Of a stretch of DNA of 24,146 nucleotides, positions 1-8,437 are shown piece after piece. This stretch comes from an uncultured Clostridia bacterium (lineage in GTDB: Bacteria > Bacillota > Clostridia > TANB77 > CAG-508), in the NCBI GenBank assembly GCA_934183045.1, contig CAKPRW010000013.1, forward strand, positions 1 to 24,146, read 5' to 3'. The notes beneath the pieces were generated by a model. It was not told where the DNA came from and searched no databases. It was given only the letters and a program-made list of their open reading frames with translations. A program made the translations under genes and the position numbers. Within the stretch, counting starts at the first letter, position 1; every line of letters starts with the position of its first letter.

Positions 1-41
1 TATGTTTCCTTTCTGATTTTATGTTTCCTGTTTTGATTTTT
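1..41. repeat. Two imperfect tandem copies of a ~20-bp unit
   Basis: Two consecutive units begin with the same 10-mer TATGTTTCCT (positions 1-10 and 20-29). Each is followed by a short T-rich stretch ending in TGATTT. The first copy starts at the window edge, so the array may continue to the left. No gene is visible here and function is unknown. Confidence 0.5.
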
Positions 42-58
42 TTGTCATTTTTGCACAG

Positions 59-138
59 CCACATTTCAACATGTGGATAATGTGGATAACTTTGTGAATA
101 ACTTAATTTACTAGTTTTTCGTTCACGAGTTGTTCACA
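59..138. promoter_or_regulatory. Cluster of DnaA-box-like 9-mers
   Basis: Two perfect DnaA boxes in the TGTGGATAA orientation lie back to back at 72-80 and 81-89. A one-mismatch box, TGTGAATAA, follows at 93-101, and a weak opposite-strand match TTGTTCACA at 130-138. A small hairpin (CCACAT 59-64 / ATGTGG 71-76) overlaps the first box. Such arrays are known from oriC and from DnaA-controlled promoters. Nearly every gene in this window, including polC and the ribosomal proteins, points left. That is the opposite of what a replication fork moving rightward from here would favour, so an oriC claim is not safe. The rest of 1-295 is AT-rich with no gene that I can see. Confidence 0.55.
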
Positions 139-230
139 TTACATTTAGGTTTATATAATTTTTACATTTTTTCCCTACATTCATTAATTATTTATGTGTA
201 CCTGTTTTTTTATTATTTCTAATAAAATAA

Positions 231-270
231 AAAAGTTCAAAATAGTTTTTTGTAAACTTTTCGAACTTTT
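231..270 (-). terminator. Intrinsic terminator of the mtaD-DUF1294 operon
   Basis: AAAAGTTC (231-238) is the reverse complement of GAACTTTT (263-270), and the intervening bases can pair further. Read on the minus strand, the hairpin follows the DUF1294 stop codon and is followed by a T-rich tract. Confidence 0.65.
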
Positions 271-295
271 ATTTCTTATAAAATTACATAATTTT

Positions 296-601
296 TTATT
301 TTATAAAACAAAAATATATAATCGTTATTATTTCTAATATTGTTATAAATGGGAATCCTATTACAAAATTCAACTTTTGTGTTTTGTGTCTAAACGTATA
401 CATTCCAGCAATTGTACCTATTCCCCCACCAAGAGCTGTTATTATAAATAATGTTTTTTCTGGTATCCTCCATTTGCCATTTTTAGCCTTATATTTATCT
501 AACCACATAATAAAAAAACCAAATATATTAATTAAGATAATATAAATAATTATATTTTTTAGTGTAAATAATTCATTAAAATTCACTGTATTTTCAAACA
601 T
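296..601 (-). CDS. DUF1294 family small membrane protein
   Basis: This 101-residue protein has three hydrophobic segments (about residues 16-34, 50-66 and 79-99). Between the first two it has the motif WLDKYKAKNGKWRIPEKTL, and then a Gly-rich GGGIGTIAGM turn followed by RHKT. That combination is characteristic of the DUF1294 family of small integral membrane proteins, whose function is unknown. The gene starts 13 bp after the stop codon of the deaminase gene and is probably cotranscribed with it. A weak AAGGGA ribosome binding site precedes the ATG. I recognise the family but cannot assign a role. The link to the deaminase may be only positional. Confidence 0.85.
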   Translation of the reverse strand: MFENTVNFNELFTLKNIIIYIILINIFGFFIMWLDKYKAKNGKWRIPEKTLFIITALGGGIGTIAGMYTFRHKTQKLNFVIGFPFITILEIITIIYFCFIK

Positions 602-614
602 TTTTGCATCCCTT

Positions 615-1892
615 CTATTTAGATATTCTTCGTATTATATCATTACATTTTTCATATATTTTATTTTCATCTACATCTTTAATTTTTCTATTTTCCATTA
701 GTATTTCTCCATTAATCATTGTCATTTCCACATCAGTTCCTTTTACATTGTACACGATTTCCGCAAATACATTATTTATTGGTTGTGTCAATATATTTTT
801 TAGATTAATCATAATTATATCAGCTTTTTTCCCTTTTTCTATACTACCTATTTCTTCATCTAATCTTAATGTTTTTGCTCCATTTATTGTAGCCATTTTT
901 AATATTTCATATGCTGGTAGTATTTCTGGATTTTCATTTATTCCTTTTTGTAATAATGCAGTAAATTTCATAGTTTCAAACATATCTAAATTACTACCAC
1001 TTCCTTGTCCATCTGTTCCTAATGATACACATATTCCATTATCTATCATCTCTTTAATATTTGCTACTCCGCATCCTAATTTTAAATTACTAATAGGGCA
1101 ATGTGATATATATACATTATTTTTCTTTAGTTCTTTTATATCATGGCTATCCAATTTAACACAATGTGCCAATATATTATGCGTTTTAGAAAAATCTCTT
1201 TTAATTACTTCTACTGGACTTTCTACTTTGTACTCTCTTTTTATATCTTCTCTTTCCTGCTGATTTTCACAAAAATGCATATGTACTGGTAGATTTTTTT
1301 CTTCTGCTAACTTAATACATTTCTTAACATATTGTTCATTACTTGTATACAAGCCATGTATTCCAGCATTAAAACTAATTGTATCATAATTATTTTCTTC
1401 TATTAATTTTTCTAATTTTCTTAATCTTTCCTCATCTTTTTCTTCATATCCCATCAAAGTTGTTGTTGTTTGCAATCTAATCTTAGCTTGCAATGCTGCC
1501 TCAATTATTTTATCAGTCATAAAATACATATCATTTATTGTTGTTGTCCCTGTTGTTATCATTTCCAAACAAGATAATAGTGTTGCCCAGTAAAAATCTT
1601 CTTCTTTTAATTTACCTTCCATAGGCCAAATCTTATCTTTTAACCAATCTTGTGTTTTATAACCATCTACAGTTTCTCTAAAAACACTCATACTAATATG
1701 TGAATGAGTATTAATCAGCCCTGGCATAACAATTTTTCCTGTTGCATCAATTACCTTATCAACATCTTCTTCTATATTCTTTTCTATCTTTACAATCTCA
1801 TTTCCATCTATCAAAACATCGATATCTTCTTCATACATTTCTCTACTATCACTCATAGATATCAAATTACAATTTTTTATCAATATTTTCAT
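615..1892 (-). CDS. mtaD: 5'-methylthioadenosine/S-adenosylhomocysteine deaminase
   Basis: A metal-dependent amidohydrolase of 425 residues, predicted to deaminate MTA and SAH to the inosyl derivatives in the cytoplasm as part of SAM by-product recycling. Visible signatures are an N-terminal beta-sandwich segment, the metal-binding HxH in NTHSHISM (H63, H65), MHFCEN for the substrate/metal region, the later metal His in LAHCVKLD, and the metal Asp in SLGTDG. This order is that of the MtaD/SsnA/TrzN group. MtaD is the best fit, but related deaminases (guanine, chlorohydrolase-like) are hard to exclude by eye. The ATG at 1892 is chosen because AAAGGAGAGG lies just upstream of it. A longer frame starting at GTG 1913 would place that Shine-Dalgarno inside the coding sequence. 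A promoter lies at 1925-1953 and DUF1294 follows downstream. Confidence 0.88.
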   Translation of the reverse strand: MKILIKNCNLISMSDSREMYEEDIDVLIDGNEIVKIEKNIEEDVDKVIDATGKIVMPGLINTHSHISMSVFRETVDGYKTQDWLKDKIWPMEGKLKEEDFYWATLLSCLEMITTGTTTINDMYFMTDKIIEAALQAKIRLQTTTTLMGYEEKDEERLRKLEKLIEENNYDTISFNAGIHGLYTSNEQYVKKCIKLAEEKNLPVHMHFCENQQEREDIKREYKVESPVEVIKRDFSKTHNILAHCVKLDSHDIKELKKNNVYISHCPISNLKLGCGVANIKEMIDNGICVSLGTDGQGSGSNLDMFETMKFTALLQKGINENPEILPAYEILKMATINGAKTLRLDEEIGSIEKGKKADIIMINLKNILTQPINNVFAEIVYNVKGTDVEMTMINGEILMENRKIKDVDENKIYEKCNDIIRRISK

Positions 1893-1924
1893 TATCCCTC
1901 TCCTTTTCATCACTATTTTAACCT

Positions 1925-1953
1925 AGTATAACACATTAAACTATTAGTAACAA
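1925..1953 (-). promoter_or_regulatory. Sigma-A promoter of mtaD
   Basis: On the minus strand, TTGTTA (1948-1953), a 17-bp spacer, then TATACT (1925-1930). It sits about 30 bp upstream of the mtaD start and just after the preceding gene's terminator. Confidence 0.6.
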
Positions 1954-1957
1954 GTAT

Positions 1958-1994
1958 AAAAAAATTGCCAAAAGGGCCGGGCCTTTTTGGCAAT
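1958..1994 (-). terminator. Terminator of the LPNTG gene (repeat family, copy 1)
   Basis: A hairpin with arms ATTGCCAAAA (1964-1973) and TTTTGGCAAT (1985-1994), extended by G-C pairs around a CCGGG loop. It starts 5 bp after the stop codon and ends in a T run on the minus strand (1958-1964). The sequence is the reverse complement of the polC terminator at 3268-3298 and is related to the palindrome at 14526-14586. Confidence 0.85.
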
Positions 1995-1998
1995 TTTT

Positions 1999-3027
1999 TT
2001 ATTTTATATCTTTATATTTTTTACATTTCATATGTACAATAATTGTTATTATTCCTAAAATTAATATTGATCCTATTACTATTTCTTTTCCTGTGTTTGG
2101 CAATATTTTTGTTGCTGTTGTTGCATCTTTTTGGTTTCCACTACTACTATTTCCTGTTTTGTTTGTTTTTTCTGTAGAACTTCCATTTGATGTATTATTT
2201 GAAGTTCCTCCTGAGTTTCCATTTGAATTTCCACTTTGTATTTTAGTTACCTCTCCAACTTCTATAATTGCTTGTCCATATATTGTTTTTACATCTGTTG
2301 AACTTCCTTTTAACCATAAATAGTATAATCCATTTTCTGTTGGTTCTTCATTGTTTTTTATTGTTATCCCTGCAAGAGCATCTGAATGTGCAGATTTCCA
2401 ACTAGTATCTGATAGACTTGGAAAGCTTTCTTTCCCTTTCAATTTCAATCCTGATAAATCATGATTATTATCAATATAACTGTTTACTATATTTGCATCT
2501 GTTATTTTTTCCCATTTAAAACTCACATTACTTGCACCTATTCCATATACTGTTGTAATATCATAAGATGGATTATTTGGGCCATTATGATACCATGTAT
2601 CCTTACTAACTAAAAACGCTTTTAATAAAGGTAATGTCAAATCTATTTGATACCCCTCAAGGATATTAGCTGTTTCTCCAACTTTTCTTACTGTAACATA
2701 TGCAGTATCTGTTGATTTTAGTATAGCTAATTGATTTTCATTTTCAACTGATATCGTAATTTTTATGTTTCCTGTACTATATTCTGGTGCTGTTACATCA
2801 TACCAATTTACAATTGTTGCACTTTTAGATTTTTCAATTGCCCATTGATAATTGGCTCCATCTTCCAATTTTAGTCCTTTTATAATATAATCCACACTGC
2901 CATTTGTACTAGTTACTATTTTTTCTGACGTAACAGTTGATGCTCCATTTACCAAATTCTGATTAGCAAATAATAAAACTGTTATAATGCTTATTATTGC
3001 TAGTATCATTAATATTTTCTTTTTCAT
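1999..3027 (-). CDS. Exported LPNTG (sortase-substrate) surface protein
   Basis: A 342-residue protein with a Sec signal peptide (MKKK, then a hydrophobic core to about residue 21, likely cleaved near VNGAS at 26-30). A beta-rich ectodomain spans about residues 31-260. It is followed by a low-complexity Ser/Gly/Asn/Thr/Lys stalk (about 263-305), then LPNTG at 309-313, a hydrophobic stretch and a basic tail (KCKKYKDIK). This is the standard cell-wall sorting signal, so the mature protein should be covalently linked to peptidoglycan by a sortase that is not in this window. I recognise no catalytic domain in the ectodomain, so an adhesin or structural role is only a guess. A GGGGGAAG ribosome binding site precedes the ATG. 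The gene is monocistronic and flanked by inverted copies of the same terminator hairpin. Confidence 0.85.
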   Translation of the reverse strand: MKKKILMILAIISIITVLLFANQNLVNGASTVTSEKIVTSTNGSVDYIIKGLKLEDGANYQWAIEKSKSATIVNWYDVTAPEYSTGNIKITISVENENQLAILKSTDTAYVTVRKVGETANILEGYQIDLTLPLLKAFLVSKDTWYHNGPNNPSYDITTVYGIGASNVSFKWEKITDANIVNSYIDNNHDLSGLKLKGKESFPSLSDTSWKSAHSDALAGITIKNNEEPTENGLYYLWLKGSSTDVKTIYGQAIIEVGEVTKIQSGNSNGNSGGTSNNTSNGSSTEKTNKTGNSSSGNQKDATTATKILPNTGKEIVIGSILILGIITIIVHMKCKKYKDIK

Positions 3028-3140
3028 ATTCTTCCCCCTATTTTCCTTTGTAATTTATTTATTTATATTTTATATGATATAGTTAATATTTTAAAATATC
3101 AATCATTTTTATGTATATTAGTTGTTACAGTTTTTATATA

Positions 3141-3187
3141 AAAAAGAACTTAATTTTTATATAAAATATAAAAATTAAATTCCTTTT
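3141..3187 (-). other. AT-rich hairpin upstream of the LPNTG gene
   Basis: Perfect 12-bp arms TTAATTTTTATA (3150-3161) and TATAAAAATTAA (3167-3178) with a 5-nt loop. Further pairing (AAAAAGAA with the T-rich flank) continues outward with two mismatches. On the minus strand it is followed by a T run, so it resembles a weak terminator or attenuator in the 240-bp gap between polC and the LPNTG gene. I see no gene in that gap (3028-3267). Confidence 0.5.
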
Positions 3188-3263
3188 TGAATATGTATTA
3201 CTTCTATTAATCTTTTATACTAAAATAATGATATTTTCTTAATCACTACTTTTATAAAAACAT

Positions 3264-3298
3264 AAAAATTGCCAAAAAGGCCCGGCCCTTTTGGCAAC
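3264..3298 (-). terminator. polC terminator (repeat family, copy 2)
   Basis: A hairpin with TTGCCAAAA (3269-3277) pairing with TTTTGGCAA (3289-3297) around a G/C-rich centre. It is followed on the minus strand by a T run, and lies about 18 bp after the polC stop. A partial duplicate of its foot (TTGCTAAAAG on the minus strand) sits between stop codon and hairpin. Confidence 0.85.
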
Positions 3299-3315
3299 TT
3301 TTAGCAATTTTTCAA

Positions 3316-6300
3316 TTATCCAAATAAACTCATTTGATTGCTTTGACTCATTCCTTTTAAACATCCGAATTTTTTTAATAGGTCTGCTCCTGAGTTACCT
3401 ATTTTGGCTCTTATTTTTAGATCGTCTATTGACATGAATTTTCCTTCTTGTCTAGCTCTTGCAATTCCTTGTGCTGCTACTGTTCCAAATCCTGGTATGC
3501 TGTTTAAAGGTGGTCTTAATTTGTTTTCTTCTATTTTAAATTTTGTTGCGTCTGATTGATATAAGTCTACAGGTAAAAATTCAATATTTCTTTCATACAT
3601 TTCTAATACTATTTCTAAGTCATCATACATGTCTAATTCTGCTTTTGTTGCTTCTTTTCTTTGATTTTTTAGTTCGATTTCTTTCATCTTGTTTTTAGCT
3701 TTTTCTTTTCCAAATATCATTACTTCTGCATCAAAAGCTTTTGCTCTTATTGAATAATATGCTGCATAATATGCTAAAGGAATATGTACTTTAAACCATG
3801 CAATTCTAAATGCATTTGTAACATATGCCGCAGCATGCGCTTTTGGGAACATGTATTTTATTTTTTCACATGATTTTATATACCAGTCTGGTACATCATG
3901 TTCTTTCATTAATGGAATGTATTCATCTTTCCATTTAGGTTCTTTTCCTTTTGCAACTTTTCCTTTACGTACTGATTCCATTATTTTAAATGCTTTATCT
4001 GGTGGAACTCCTTTTTTTATTAAGTATATCATTATATCATCTCTACAACATATTGCTTCTTGCAGTGTTACGATTCCTTGTTCTATTAATGTTTGTGCAT
4101 TTCCAAGCCATACATCTGTACCATGTGATAATCCTGATAGTCTGATCAATTCATCGAATGTAGTTGGATGAGTATCCAAAAGCATCCCTCTAGCAAATTT
4201 GGTTCCATATTCGGGTATTCCAAATGTTCCTACTTGTGAATGTATTTGTTCCGGAGTTACTCCCAGTGCTTCTGTAGAATTAAAGATTGACATTGTTTCT
4301 TTATCATCTAACGGAATATCTTGTGGTGCAATTCCTGTTAAATCTTGCAACATACGTATTACTGTCGGATCGTCGTGTCCTAGTATATCTAATTTTAACA
4401 AGTTACCATCTATTGAGTGATAATCAAAATGTGTTGTTATTATATCTGATTTAGGATCATCTGCCGGATGTTGTACTGGTGTAAACTCAAATATTTCTCT
4501 TCCTTTAGGTACAACTATAATTCCTCCTGGATGTTGTCCAGTTGTTCTTTTTATCCCTGTACATCCTGTTGATAATCTTTGCGTTTCAGCTCTATTAATA
4601 GGTATTCCTCTTTCTTCATAATATTTTTTAACATACCCATATGCTGTTTTTTCTGCTACAGTTCCTATTGTTCCTGCTTTAAATGTTGTACCTTTTCCGA
4701 AAATTACCTCTGTATATTTATGTGCTTTTGCTTGATATTCTCCTGAAAAGTTTAAATCTATATCTGGTTCTTTATCTCCATTAAATCCCAAAAATGTTTC
4801 AAATGGTATATCCATTCCATCTTTATCTAGTTTATGCCCACATTTTGGGCAATCTTTATCTGGTAAATCAAATCCATTTCCTATACCATAGTCAGTAAAA
4901 TCTGAATATTTGCAGTTTGGGCATCTATAGTGTGGTTGTAAAGAATTAACTTCTGTTATACCAGTCATAAATGCAACTAAAGATGAACCAACAGATCCTC
5001 TTGAACCAACTATATATCCATCGTCATTAGATTTCCATACTAGTTTTTGTGCAATTATGTACATAACAGAATATCCATTACTAATTATTGAATTTAGCTC
5101 TTTGTCTAATCTACCTTGGACTATTTCTGGTAAGTTTTCTCCATACAATTCATGCGCTTTTTTGTATGCAATATTTTTTATATCTTCTTCACAACCTGGA
5201 ATATGTGGAGGACATTTTTCAGGTGATATAGGACTTATTCTGTCACACATATCTGATATTTTATTAGTATTTGTTACAACAACTTCATATGCTTTTTCTT
5301 CACCTAAGTAACTAAATTCCTCCAACATTTCTTCTGTTGTCCTTAAATATAATGGTGCTTGATTATCCGCATCATCATAACCTTGACCTGCTTCTAGAAT
5401 TCTTCTGTATATCTCATCTTGTGGATCCATAAAATGAACATCACAAGTTGCAACTACTGGCTTATTTAGTTTTTCTCCCAATTCTACAATTTTTCTATTA
5501 ATATCACGTAACCCTTCTTCATCTTTTACAATCTCATTACGTATTAAAAATTGATTATTTCCTATTGGTTGAATTTCTAAATAATCATAACTATTGGCTA
5601 TTTCTTCGATTTCCTCATCTGTTTTTCCTAATTCTATTGCTTGATATAATTCTCCCGCTTCACAAGCACTACCTAGGATTAATCCTTCTGAATATTTTTG
5701 ATACAAACTTTTTAATATTCTAGGTTTACGATAGAAATAGTCTAAATGTGAATAAGATACTAATTTATATAAATTACGTAATCCAACATAATTTTTAGCT
5801 AAGATGATAGCATGAAATGTTTTTAATTTTTTATATCCTTCTTTTTTAGCTTCTTCAGTACTACTTACTATTTCTATATCATCTATTTTTTTAGCTCCAC
5901 GTTCTTTTAACATATCCATCATCACATTAAAGACTTTTACTGTTGTATCAACATCATCTAGAGCTCTATGCGCAACTTCTACTTTAATACCTAAGTTTGC
6001 GGCAATTTTTCCTAGTTGATATCTTTTGTAATCTGGAAATAGATCTTTTGCCAAACTTAATGTATCTAAATATGTATAATCAAATTTATGACCTAATACC
6101 TTAGCATTTTGTTTTAAAAATCCTATATCAAATGGCGCATTATGAGCAACTAATACTGATCCTTCTATAAATTCTAATATTTTAGGAAAAACTTTATCTA
6201 TCGTTTCACTGTCAGCTACCATTTCATCAGTAATATGAGTTACTTCAGAAACTCTTTGAGGTATATGTTTTTCTGGATTTACAAAACAACTAAATGAATC

Positions 6301-8112
6301 TATAACCTCACCATTTTTTAATTTCATAATACCCACTTCAGTTATTTTTTCTGTCTTTGCTGAAAAACCTGTTGTTTCTAAGTCAAGAACACAATATGTT
6401 GTATCTATATCTTGTCCTTTACTATTTTCTACAATAGGATTTTTGTCTGGTGCTAAATATGCTTCTACTCCATAAATTACTTTCATATCTGGATTATCAT
6501 ATCCAAGCATTTTGTGTGCTTCTGGAAATGCTTGTACAACTCCATGGTCAGTTATAGCAATTGATTTCATTCCCCATTTCATTGCTCTTTTTATCAAATC
6601 AGTAGCTGATGTCATTGCATCCATTTGACTCATTTTGGTATGCATATGTAGTTCAACTCTTTTTACTTCTGCTTTGTCCTCTCTTACTTCTCTTTTTATC
6701 CCCTCTGCTTCTACAATTGTGTTTGCCATTACTGTTAATTCATTAGAGAAGCTATCCATTTGTGCTGTTCCAGCTATTTTAATTCCTTTTGATGTTTGTA
6801 TTCTTTTCATTATTCTTTTAGCTTTATCTTTTTCTAAAAAAGCTTTACATGTTATGGTACTTGTTCCATCATATAAGTCAAAACTAAATAAGGTTTTACC
6901 TGATTTTAATGTTCTATCTTCTGAATATATAACTTCTCCTTGCAATGATATTTTTCCATCATCTACCCCTAGGTTTTCTATTTTTACTAATGGATCTGTT
7001 ATATTTTGCGAAGCTCCAAGTATTAATGGCGTCTCTTCTATTTCATCTTCTTTTGGTAATTCTGGAACATCTGCATTTGTTTCTATAATTGTATTTGCAA
7101 TTACTGTTACATCACCTGCATAAGTATCTAAACCTGCTTTTCCTATTATCTTAATTGCATTTGCATTTTTTATTTTTTCTGTAATTTCTTGTCCTTCTTG
7201 TAAATCTTTAGCAAATGATTTACATGTAATCATTCCTGTTCCATCATACAAATCAAAAATTAGCATACCTTTTCCTGATCTTGTTTCTCTTACATCACAG
7301 CTTACAATTCTTCCTTCTAAAGTAACTCTTCCATCTTCTGCATTAATATCTTTTATTTTTTTATTATTTTCTTTTGCCTTTGATGGTTTACCCATAATAT
7401 ATTCTTTTATTTGCATGTCTTCTTGGATATCTTGCGGTATTATTTCTGGGTGATCTTCTGTTGGTATATATCCATCTATATCTGTAGGTGGCATATAATC
7501 AACATCGTTATATTCTGGTACTTGTGCCTCTTGTGTTTCTTTATATTGTCTATTTTCTTCTTCAATTTTCGCCACTATTTGTTCTTCTTCTTTTTTTAAG
7601 CTTTCTTTAATCCTCTTTATTTCTTCTGTTGATATTTCTTCTGTCAATTCTATTTTATAATCTTTGTTAAATAGATTTTTCAAAACTTTTTTTAGTTCTT
7701 GATCTGTTTTCTTGGCTTTTAAAAAGTCTGCTCCTTTAATATGCATTTTTATAAGTATTTCTTTTTCTTTTACTTCTATATCACTTTTTAATAATAGCAT
7801 TGGTTTTGCTAATGGATATTTATGAGTCATATATGCTATTATATTTTTCCATTCTTTATCTATTGACTTTTTTTCAACATCTTCGTGATAGTCTAATTTT
7901 ATATCTATATGTTCAAATTGAAATCTTTCTTTTAAGAATTTTTCAAAATACCATATTTCTTTTATTTCTATCCATTCGTCAAAATAAATCTGCACTTGTA
8001 GTGTGTTTGTCTTTTTTATTACATTTAATACTTTAATTTCTGCATATTTTATATTTGAATTTGTATTGTAATCGCTAAATATTTCTCCTACTTTTTTTGT
8101 TTTTTCAGACAT
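3316..8112 (-). CDS. polC: DNA polymerase III alpha subunit, PolC type, with two OB domains
   Basis: The Gram-positive replicative polymerase, 1598 residues; B. subtilis PolC is about 1437. In order: N-terminal domain (about 1-180); acidic linker; OB fold 1 (about 260-345); OB fold 2 (about 385-469); PHP domain starting at ELHMHTK (H489, H491); inserted 3'-5' proofreading exonuclease (573-735) with DLET (D577, E579), AHNAPFD (656-662) and HRALDD (H715, D720); remainder of PHP; polymerase core. The core shows SRGSVGSS (1037-1044), a zinc finger with C1064, C1067, C1088 and C1091, and catalytic PDIDLNF (D1117, D1119). The two OB folds share FDLYDGT and ITCK and look like an internal duplication. 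The family normally has one. The ATG at 8112 is preferred because AAAGGAGAG precedes it and the domain begins there; an upstream in-frame ATG at 8175 adds 21 atypical residues. The gene appears monocistronic. Confidence 0.97.
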   Translation of the reverse strand: MSEKTKKVGEIFSDYNTNSNIKYAEIKVLNVIKKTNTLQVQIYFDEWIEIKEIWYFEKFLKERFQFEHIDIKLDYHEDVEKKSIDKEWKNIIAYMTHKYPLAKPMLLLKSDIEVKEKEILIKMHIKGADFLKAKKTDQELKKVLKNLFNKDYKIELTEEISTEEIKRIKESLKKEEEQIVAKIEEENRQYKETQEAQVPEYNDVDYMPPTDIDGYIPTEDHPEIIPQDIQEDMQIKEYIMGKPSKAKENNKKIKDINAEDGRVTLEGRIVSCDVRETRSGKGMLIFDLYDGTGMITCKSFAKDLQEGQEITEKIKNANAIKIIGKAGLDTYAGDVTVIANTIIETNADVPELPKEDEIEETPLILGASQNITDPLVKIENLGVDDGKISLQGEVIYSEDRTLKSGKTLFSFDLYDGTSTITCKAFLEKDKAKRIMKRIQTSKGIKIAGTAQMDSFSNELTVMANTIVEAEGIKREVREDKAEVKRVELHMHTKMSQMDAMTSATDLIKRAMKWGMKSIAITDHGVVQAFPEAHKMLGYDNPDMKVIYGVEAYLAPDKNPIVENSKGQDIDTTYCVLDLETTGFSAKTEKITEVGIMKLKNGEVIDSFSCFVNPEKHIPQRVSEVTHITDEMVADSETIDKVFPKILEFIEGSVLVAHNAPFDIGFLKQNAKVLGHKFDYTYLDTLSLAKDLFPDYKRYQLGKIAANLGIKVEVAHRALDDVDTTVKVFNVMMDMLKERGAKKIDDIEIVSSTEEAKKEGYKKLKTFHAIILAKNYVGLRNLYKLVSYSHLDYFYRKPRILKSLYQKYSEGLILGSACEAGELYQAIELGKTDEEIEEIANSYDYLEIQPIGNNQFLIRNEIVKDEEGLRDINRKIVELGEKLNKPVVATCDVHFMDPQDEIYRRILEAGQGYDDADNQAPLYLRTTEEMLEEFSYLGEEKAYEVVVTNTNKISDMCDRISPISPEKCPPHIPGCEEDIKNIAYKKAHELYGENLPEIVQGRLDKELNSIISNGYSVMYIIAQKLVWKSNDDGYIVGSRGSVGSSLVAFMTGITEVNSLQPHYRCPNCKYSDFTDYGIGNGFDLPDKDCPKCGHKLDKDGMDIPFETFLGFNGDKEPDIDLNFSGEYQAKAHKYTEVIFGKGTTFKAGTIGTVAEKTAYGYVKKYYEERGIPINRAETQRLSTGCTGIKRTTGQHPGGIIVVPKGREIFEFTPVQHPADDPKSDIITTHFDYHSIDGNLLKLDILGHDDPTVIRMLQDLTGIAPQDIPLDDKETMSIFNSTEALGVTPEQIHSQVGTFGIPEYGTKFARGMLLDTHPTTFDELIRLSGLSHGTDVWLGNAQTLIEQGIVTLQEAICCRDDIMIYLIKKGVPPDKAFKIMESVRKGKVAKGKEPKWKDEYIPLMKEHDVPDWYIKSCEKIKYMFPKAHAAAYVTNAFRIAWFKVHIPLAYYAAYYSIRAKAFDAEVMIFGKEKAKNKMKEIELKNQRKEATKAELDMYDDLEIVLEMYERNIEFLPVDLYQSDATKFKIEENKLRPPLNSIPGFGTVAAQGIARARQEGKFMSIDDLKIRAKIGNSGADLLKKFGCLKGMSQSNQMSLFG

Positions 8113-8138
8113 CCTTTTTCTCTCCTTTTGTAGTTTAA

Positions 8139-8147
8139 ATTGTATCA
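8139..8147 (-). promoter_or_regulatory. Extended -10 promoter element of polC
   Basis: On the minus strand, TGATACAAT (an extended -10, TGn-TACAAT) lies about 27 bp before the polC ATG. No convincing -35 is present, which is usual for extended -10 promoters. Confidence 0.4.
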
Positions 8148-8202
8148 CAGTTTGTCGCATTAAAAAAGCGAACAAAATATTTTTATGAAATTTTTACTAT
8201 AT

Positions 8203-8315
8203 TATGCAATGTAATATCAAGCTTGACTTTGAAGAAGGTCATAGAATTTATTTAGGTTTTCTATTGAAATTAGTTGAACTCTAAAAACTCTTATAAATAG
8301 GTATTACATTGCATA
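8203..8315. ncRNA. Candidate structured RNA or miniature inverted-repeat element
   Basis: Perfect 14-nt arms, TATGCAATGTAATA (8203-8216) and TATTACATTGCATA (8302-8315), enclose 85 nt. Inside are a 6-bp hairpin (GACTTT 8225-8230 / AAGGTC 8235-8240, one G-U pair) and a second helix (GTTTT near 8256 with AAAAC near 8284-8288). The fold would be a closed multi-branch junction. There is no open reading frame in it and no other copy in this window. It could be a 5'-leader or small RNA on the plus strand ahead of the Cys-rich peptide gene, or a small mobile palindromic repeat. I recognise no Rfam class. Confidence 0.4.
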
Positions 8316-8358
8316 CTTAAAAATTATATATTTAAAAAACAATTTTGTAACACATTTT

Positions 8359-8387
8359 TATTTTTCTCATATGATATATCATACAAA
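8359..8387 (+). promoter_or_regulatory. Possible sporulation sigma-E-like promoter
   Basis: CATACAAA (8380-8387) resembles the sigma-E -10 consensus CATACAnT. A weak TATTTTT (8359-8365) lies 14 bp upstream as a -35. The position fits the peptide gene starting at 8438. The match is imperfect. Confidence 0.25.
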
Positions 8388-8437
8388 GGAAACAACGAAA
8401 GAAAAACATATTTATTTAATGGAAGGGGGTCTAGACT

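Noticed and set aside
604..1263. Open plus-strand frame of 219 codons
   Set aside because: Antisense shadow of the mtaD gene: hydrophobic composition from T-rich codons, no ribosome binding site, no family resemblance.
8113..8175. Longer N-terminus for PolC (extra 21 residues)
   Set aside because: The AAAGGAGAG site and the extended -10 lie inside this stretch and the extra residues do not resemble PolC; ATG 8112 is the better start.
8256..8288. 33-nt stretch starting GTTTTTAGAG and ending GAAAAC on the minus strand, reminiscent of a type II CRISPR repeat
   Set aside because: Only one copy, no spacers, no cas genes, and it is fully explained as an inner helix of the 8203-8315 structured element.
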